From contig JAPFFF010000009.1 of assembly GCA_039105265.1 (NCBI GenBank), positions 4,588,001-4,652,000 on the forward strand: 64,000 bases of DNA. The letters run 5' to 3'. Position numbers and translations under genes: made by a program. Of this stretch, positions 58,800 through 64,000 are shown piece after piece. The stretch is from Tritrichomonas musculus. Its lineage: Eukaryota > Parabasalia > Tritrichomonadida > Tritrichomonadidae. Within the stretch, counting starts at the first letter, position 1. Each line of letters starts with the position of its first letter. The notes under the pieces are model-generated. The model did not search any database and was not told the origin of the DNA. It saw nothing but the letters and a program-made list of their open reading frames with translations.

Positions 58800-59340
58800 C
58801 ATTTATTAGATAAATGTTCATGTCGTCTGAGAATTCAGCTTTTATTGTCGCGATCATGACAGAACTTATTGACTTTATTTATTTGAATTTGTTTAATGAC
58901 ACGCTTGATGCACTCGCTTTCGAGCATGATTGATGAACTGGAAAAATCGCCTCCTTTACTGGTTTTCGTTACCACAGAACCAGCTACTATTTTGTTATTT
59001 TCATTTTTTATAAACGCTGCATGACACATAGAGGAGTTTTGCCTAAGCGCATATGCCTCATCTAGTTATATTATTGAATTGGGCTTCATGTTTTCAGTTT
59101 CTTTTTAAGCGATTCCTCGCATAATTGTTTAATTTTTTAATTCACCTTTTTTTAATAATAATAATTATAAGCGAATTTAGGAGGTGATTTAATTCCTTGT
59201 GAATCAAGTATACCTCTTGATTGTGTGAAAGTTGACCCATTTTCAACACATGAAATTGCAATCATTTTAGGATCAGCAATCAGAGGTTGCTCTTTTTAGA
59301 TTCCTTCTTTGTGCAACGGTTATTGATTGCATTTTTAGCA
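58800..59340 (-). pseudogene. decayed multicopy (transposase-like) gene remnant
   Basis: Two stretches of coding character lie on the minus strand. One (about 59165-59297) includes DPKMIAISCVENGSTFTQSR. The other (about 58835-59065) includes LDEAYALRQNSSMCHAAF, IVAGSVVTKTSKGGDFSSSS and NKVNKFCHDRDNKS. The spacing of Ser-Ser, the Glu-anchored helix and the later HDRD recalls the D-containing core of DDE transposases, in patterns such as SSxxMExxxxxR...TDRH. Stops and frame changes separate the pieces, so it is dead. The transposase reading is an inference from pattern only; a decayed lineage-specific host family is the alternative. Confidence 0.45.
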
Positions 59341-61442
59341 TGCATCTTAACGTTGAGTTAATTTGCTTCGTTCAATCATTAATAAAGTGATATTATTATG
59401 ATGTTTTATTTTGATGATTTTTTTTTATTTTTTAAAGAAAAAATATAATGAGATCTTTGAAATAATAATAAACTCCTTGATTAAATTATAATCTATTATA
59501 TTTCAGCTTCCAGGGAGTTGGTGAAGTCGATATAAATCAAGATGAAAGTGTATCTTGAATCTTTATCAAGTTTCTTCAAAAAAGCTGGAAATGAGAAAGA
59601 TATTAGAGCTTCGGTTTTTTTAACCATCCGCTAAAAGCATCTAGGTGTTGGAGTAGAGCCAACAAAAGAAACAAGTGTTTGTTAATTCATTAACAAGTTT
59701 CTTAAGTAAAAAGGAAATGAAAAAGATACAAAAGTTTCTGTTTTTCTTACCGTCCGCAAAAAGCATCAGGGCGTTGGAATTGAGCCAACAAATGAAGCAA
59801 AATTTCCTAGAATCATTATCAAGCTTTTATAAAAAAACAATTATAAAAAAAGTTAAACTTTTTGAATCTAATTTGAAAAAACTAACGTGTTTTTATGATC
59901 GTTTTTCCTTCAAAAAAATTAGAATTTTGAATGACTTTTCTTTACCTCGTCTACTCCCTAAAGGGGAAACTTGTATTCTGCAACCAATCTTAATACAGAT
60001 AAATGTCAATGCAGTGGGTCTAAATTATTGAACGCAATGCCTAGAATCAAATTACTTTATTCACATTTTTTTTTTTTTTTTTAACAATCCTGAAATTCAC
60101 GTTTTCATTTAATTAATTCATAGAATGGTGAATTTAGCTTGATATATTGATTATTAAGAAGGATATTAATGAAATGAAGAAGGAGTTGAATTCATTTTAT
60201 ACCTTTTTATTGTGGAAACAATCACAGCTATTATATTTTTTATTATTATTATCCCATTTTATTGTGGAATACTTAAGACATACCAATAATTATTAGAGCA
60301 AATTATTTTTACCTAATATTTGAATCTTATCCAAAAAGAATCAATGGATAAGAATCCTTCATTGAACCATGAGAACATATGTCTTTAAGGCACATATTGG
60401 ATTGTATAAAGTTGTTTAGTTCACTTCAAGCATATTCTTACAATTTCTGAAAATAAAATTTTAATTATTATTCGTTTTAATAAATGAAATGGATCTCTTA
60501 TTGGCCAAGGTTTTTTTGACAAACATTTTCTTACTTGTTGAACAAGGTTGCTGAAGGACGATCCCTCTCTCATTTAGAATTAGAAAGGGGGGGGGTGAAT
60601 TTTTTTGGAGATAATTTTTATTTTAAATATCAATATGTAATTATCTAAAGAGAACTTTGATGTATCTGTTTGGTAGCATCATGCATGTTCATTTTTGACT
60701 ATCAATTTTGACGTATAAGTATTGAAATTTATTCTTTGGCCTTTGTAAAAAAAAAATGAAATATTCTAGCTTATTCAAAGGCAGAAATTAAGTTTCATGA
60801 GGTACTCGTTTTTTTTATTCAGAGATATCATAATCCTTATTCTTTTGAAAGAATACTTGATAAAGCTTATGTTCAATGTCCTGAATTGGTTGAAATATCA
60901 AAATTAAATTTTTTGTAGATGCAATGCACTTCAATTCAATAAAATTAAAAGATGCATTCACCTTTGTATAGATCAATTCTTTCATCATCATTGCATTTGT
61001 ACAATAGCCAGTTGAATAATCAACAATTTCTTCCTTATTATCTTGGAGACAACTAAACAAAAGTTGTTATTGTTGAATTCATATTGTCCTGAAATATCTT
61101 TTGGTAATGATAATATTGTTTTTTATTAAGCTTATGAAAAACTACCTGTTCGATATTAATATACCCGTTTATAATCTAGCATTTTAATATTGAATTATTT
61201 AACATTTTACCATCATAATTACAACATATGAAAAAGTTCAACTTTTTGTCTATACATTCAAAAAATAATTTTATTTTTCTCAATTTTGTTCTATCCCTAT
61301 TTATTATAGGAATCGATATCCTCTGCTTTTAGCGAATTAAAATTTATTTCTTTTTTAGTGTGGGGAAATACATTTTAAAAAGAATTAACTCAACTTGAAA
61401 AGGCAGTAAAGTGTCACTTTTTTTTAGATTGCTGAGCCTAAA
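59341..61442. other. 2.1-kb spacer with a 126-bp tandem repeat
   Basis: It contains two and a third copies of a roughly 126-bp repeat (59551-59835) that may belong to the decayed gene next door. Other contents are a T run (60066-60083), a run of nine G (60587-60595) and a minus-strand open stretch at 60815-61060 with no recognisable product. The palindrome AAAAAGTTcAACTTTTT lies near 61234, about 190 bp ahead of the LRR gene. No other gene is seen. Confidence 0.55.
59551..59835. repeat. 126-bp tandem repeat
   Basis: Matching landmarks recur at a 126-127-bp spacing: CTTTATCAAGTTTCTT, GGAAATGArAAAGATA, CCGCwAAAAGCATC and GTTGGArTwGAGCCAACAAA. Copies 1 and 2 are full; the third is cut after about 30 bp. 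The units code for related peptides in shifting frames, so the array is degenerate coding sequence. Confidence 0.8.
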
Positions 61443-63641
61443 ATGGAAGAAATCCAAAAGCTTATTGATCAATATAAAGAGTTATTGGAACATCTCTTAG
61501 CATTTATTGATAGCAGCGATGATAATAGTGCAGTAGATCTTCAAAATTTAAATCAATTTATTCAAAAAGAAATTAACAATTCCAATACAGAAATATTACA
61601 AATCCTTCTTCGATTTTTATCCAATATATCAAAGAACCATCATCGTCAGTCGAATTTTTTCCCAAGAATTGAGCAAATTCTTTTAAATTTTAAAGATGTC
61701 ATCAAACAGAACATGTCAGATGAAGAAATTGTGAAATATTTCCAACAAGACAGTCAAATATTTGTTTTTCTTATAGAAAAGCAGTTTTTAACTATCACCA
61801 AAAATAATATCCCACTTTTTTACAAAGGGCAAAATGCAAACGGCCTCAGAAACTCCTATTACATATATAAATTCATTAAAGATAAGATTGGCAAACGGAA
61901 ACGGAAGAGGGTTGAATATGGTATCAAAACGATATATTCTTCAAATATGATTGAATTTGAAGAAAAGTGCTCAGAAGGAGAAAATGACACGCATATTTGC
62001 CGAATGATTCGTAATGACCAAGTTGAAGAGTTCATTAAGCATGCTGAACGAACCAATTATCCACTTTCATCTTACATTGAACAATCACTTTTTGAGACAA
62101 ACCGTTTTTTGATTGAGAATAAAAAAACTACATTAATTGAATATGCCTCATTTTTCGGTTCACTTCAAATTATCCTTTATTTGAAAGAAAAAGGTGTTGA
62201 ATTGAGTCCGATGATGTGGTTGTATTCAATTCATTCGAACAGTCCAGAAATGATTCACTTTTTGGAGCAGAATAAAGTAGAACCGCCTGATGGATCATAT
62301 AAACTATGTCTTGGTGAAGCGATCAAGTGTTATCATCATGAAATCGCACGTTACATCCAAGACAATTATATTCAAGAAAATGAAGGAAATAAAAATGAAA
62401 ATGAAGATGAAATAACTGAAAAAGATTATAATACGAATATTTGTTCATTTTCATTTCGTTATTTTAATCCAGAATTTCTTCCAGAAACCTTTTTGAATGA
62501 TAAATTTCTTTTGTTTTATTTTGTTGAATATAATTATAACAATTTCCTTAAACTTCTTTTGAAAACACCCAATTTAAACATCAATATCAAAAAGATATTG
62601 ATGTTGAAAAGATTTTATCGAACTGTAAAAATTTCTCCAGTGATTTTGGCCATTTTGAAAAACAACACTGAAATTGCCAACATTCTGTTTTCACAGCCAA
62701 CTTTAAAATTTGATGAGGATTTATCTTTTTATTTTGATAGAATTGAAAAATTGCCTTCATCACTTACGAGAATTGTAGATGACTTATTTATAAATTGTTA
62801 TATGCTTGAGAAAGTGATTATTCCAGAATCAGTGACAACAATTGGAAAAAGAGCATTTTCTGGTTGTAGTCTTTCAGAAATTAATATTCCTTCTTCTGTA
62901 GTTTCGATTGATGATGAAGCATTTAATCATTGTCAAACTCTGACTAGTGTTACTCTTCCATCATCTTTAACATCAATTGGAAAGTCAGTTTTTCAATCTT
63001 GTTCTTCATTGAAGCAAGTTACAATTCCTCCTTCAATAACATTGATTAATGATAATCTTTTCTTCTTTTGCAGAAGATTGACCACAATAATAATTCCTTC
63101 TTCTGTTACATCAATTGGAAAATGTGCTTTTAACAGTTGTTATAAATTGGCTGAAATAAAAATTCCTTCTAGTGTGACGTCAATTGGAGACTATGCTTTC
63201 GCCAATGATTATTCATTGAAAAGAATTGTAATTCCATCTTCTGTGGTTTCAATTGGATCTTACGCATTCAACTCTTGTGGTGTAACTGCATTAATCATTC
63301 CTCGTTCTGTTTCTACAATTGGTGATCATGCATTCGGATACTGTGGTAAATTGAAAAATGTTACATTCAAACCTGGCGCTTTGACTTCAATTGGAAATGA
63401 AGTTTTTTCTGGCTGCCAATCATTGATCAAAATAGTAATACCTTCATCAGTAACTTCTATTGGAACTCAAGCATTCTTTGGATGCTCTTCATTGAATCAG
63501 ATACTGATTCCTCCTTCTGTGCAATCAATTGGACATAAAGCTTTCGAGAAATGTGAATCTTTGTTTCATGTAGAAGTTCCTTCATCAACTAATGTTGAAC
63601 TTGATTCTTTCAGTTCCACCACAGGAATCATAACAGTTTGA
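61443..63641 (+). CDS. ankyrin-like (DUF3447 type) plus BspA leucine-rich repeat protein
   Basis: This 732-codon chimeric protein is of a kind common in trichomonads. The N-terminus (residues 1-140) is helical with the layout seen in DUF3447/ankyrin proteins of T. vaginalis. Degenerate ankyrin-type units follow (about 185-420: ICRMIRNDQVEEFIKHAE, TLIEYASFFGSLQIILYLKE, then PVILAILKNNTEIANILF). From about residue 436 to 720 there are some twelve 23-residue LRR_5 repeats (IPSSVTSIGxxAFxxCxxLxx). No signal peptide or membrane helix is present. BspA-like proteins of bacteria mediate binding to host and matrix, but the cytosolic layout here fits an intracellular protein-interaction role. Start: the ATG follows CCTAAA. 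The stop TGA is followed by TTAAA. Confidence 0.88.
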   Translation: MEEIQKLIDQYKELLEHLLAFIDSSDDNSAVDLQNLNQFIQKEINNSNTEILQILLRFLSNISKNHHRQSNFFPRIEQILLNFKDVIKQNMSDEEIVKYFQQDSQIFVFLIEKQFLTITKNNIPLFYKGQNANGLRNSYYIYKFIKDKIGKRKRKRVEYGIKTIYSSNMIEFEEKCSEGENDTHICRMIRNDQVEEFIKHAERTNYPLSSYIEQSLFETNRFLIENKKTTLIEYASFFGSLQIILYLKEKGVELSPMMWLYSIHSNSPEMIHFLEQNKVEPPDGSYKLCLGEAIKCYHHEIARYIQDNYIQENEGNKNENEDEITEKDYNTNICSFSFRYFNPEFLPETFLNDKFLLFYFVEYNYNNFLKLLLKTPNLNINIKKILMLKRFYRTVKISPVILAILKNNTEIANILFSQPTLKFDEDLSFYFDRIEKLPSSLTRIVDDLFINCYMLEKVIIPESVTTIGKRAFSGCSLSEINIPSSVVSIDDEAFNHCQTLTSVTLPSSLTSIGKSVFQSCSSLKQVTIPPSITLINDNLFFFCRRLTTIIIPSSVTSIGKCAFNSCYKLAEIKIPSSVTSIGDYAFANDYSLKRIVIPSSVVSIGSYAFNSCGVTALIIPRSVSTIGDHAFGYCGKLKNVTFKPGALTSIGNEVFSGCQSLIKIVIPSSVTSIGTQAFFGCSSLNQILIPPSVQSIGHKAFEKCESLFHVEVPSSTNVELDSFSSTTGIITV

Positions 63642-64000
63642 TTAAATTAATCACTGGAATACATTCACAATTTCTTCTCTAAATTTAAATGAGTAATACT
63701 CTTTTTTTTTTTTTTTTTTTTAAATAATTTAAATGATCAATTTGGTTTCTTTTAAAAATCGAATAGATACGGCTACGTTGTTCAATTGAATTATTCATGT
63801 GAACAATTCTTATGCTTTCTGTAAACGATTTTTTCAAAACAATATTTGAAATTAATTAAAAATGATTATTATTTAATCTGATAAATAGAGCCAATGATAT
63901 TTTGATTGATTACATACTTCTTTCTCTTTGTTAACATTTCTTAAAATGACTTATTTATTGGAGAAAAAATAATATGAAGTGCTTCACACAAGGCACAATT
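63642..64000. other. 3' flank of the LRR gene to the window end
   Basis: AT-rich sequence with a run of about 20 T (63702-63721). No gene is recognised before the window ends. Confidence 0.5.

Noticed and set aside
60815-61060. 81-codon minus-strand frame (starts MFSCLQDNKEEIVDY)
   Set aside because: Some coding character is possible, but no family is recognised and nothing connects to it on either side. I mention it only within the spacer.
1-64000. CRISPR arrays, rRNA genes, bacterial-style operons or riboswitches
   Set aside because: None was seen. The tandem repeats lack spacers of CRISPR type, and the genes are eukaryotic single units.

Overview
The window looks like nuclear DNA of a trichomonad (parabasalid), most likely Tritrichomonas foetus or a close relative. 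The genome is very AT-rich. Genes are long, apparently intronless single frames. The gene set is typical of trichomonads: BspA-type leucine-rich-repeat proteins, an AIG1-like GTPase remnant, a surface M60-like (mucinase-type) metallopeptidase, an initiator-binding-domain transcription factor and giant BEACH and HECT proteins. The species is inferred from gene families and composition, not proven.

Layout. 1-5.2 kb: 3' part of a BEACH/WD40 protein. 5.35-5.47 kb: a scrap of protein kinase. 5.7-11.8 kb: a BTB-like/LRR protein followed, in the same frame and after one stop codon, by a 1385-codon protein of unknown function. 12.1-14.8 kb (minus): a kinase-like/GTPase/Cys-rich protein. 16.9-17.9 kb: a decayed AIG1-like GTPase. 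19.9-25.2 kb (minus): a secreted, membrane-anchored M60-like peptidase with a Pro/Glu/Ser repeat stalk. 27.9-29.1 kb (minus): a coiled-coil protein with two discoidin-like domains. 29.5-41.6 kb (minus): a 4020-residue HECT ubiquitin ligase. 42.4-43.4 kb (minus): an IBP39-type transcription factor. 47.0-48.2 kb (minus): Arp2. 48.9-51.8 kb: a foreign-looking island with a broken superfamily 2 helicase-like gene and a pair of small paralogues. 52.6-55.3 kb: a small hypothetical protein, a calmodulin-like protein and a syntaxin-16-like SNARE. 58.8-59.8 kb: decayed multicopy sequence. 61.4-63.6 kb: an ankyrin-like/LRR protein.

The long AT-rich spacers are not empty. Three non-coding elements can be delimited by eye from terminal inverted repeats and target-site duplications: 25787-27228 (8-bp duplication), 45633-46255 (TA duplication, Tc1/mariner type) and 57983-58461 (8-bp duplication, hAT type). 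There are also a 92-bp-arm palindrome beside the M60 gene start, two compact GC-rich hairpin clusters, a dispersed palindromic repeat built on AACTTTTTGA, and several short tandem arrays.

No operon logic is visible. The genes are independent housekeeping (Arp2, SNARE, calmodulin-like, BEACH, HECT), regulatory (initiator-binding domain) and surface or lineage-expanded (LRR, M60) functions. The least explained region is the 48.7-52.1 kb island. Its base and CpG use differ from the flanks, and it carries a helicase-like fossil, unrecognised small proteins, a tRNA-shaped sequence and an RNA-like GC-rich hairpin beside it.
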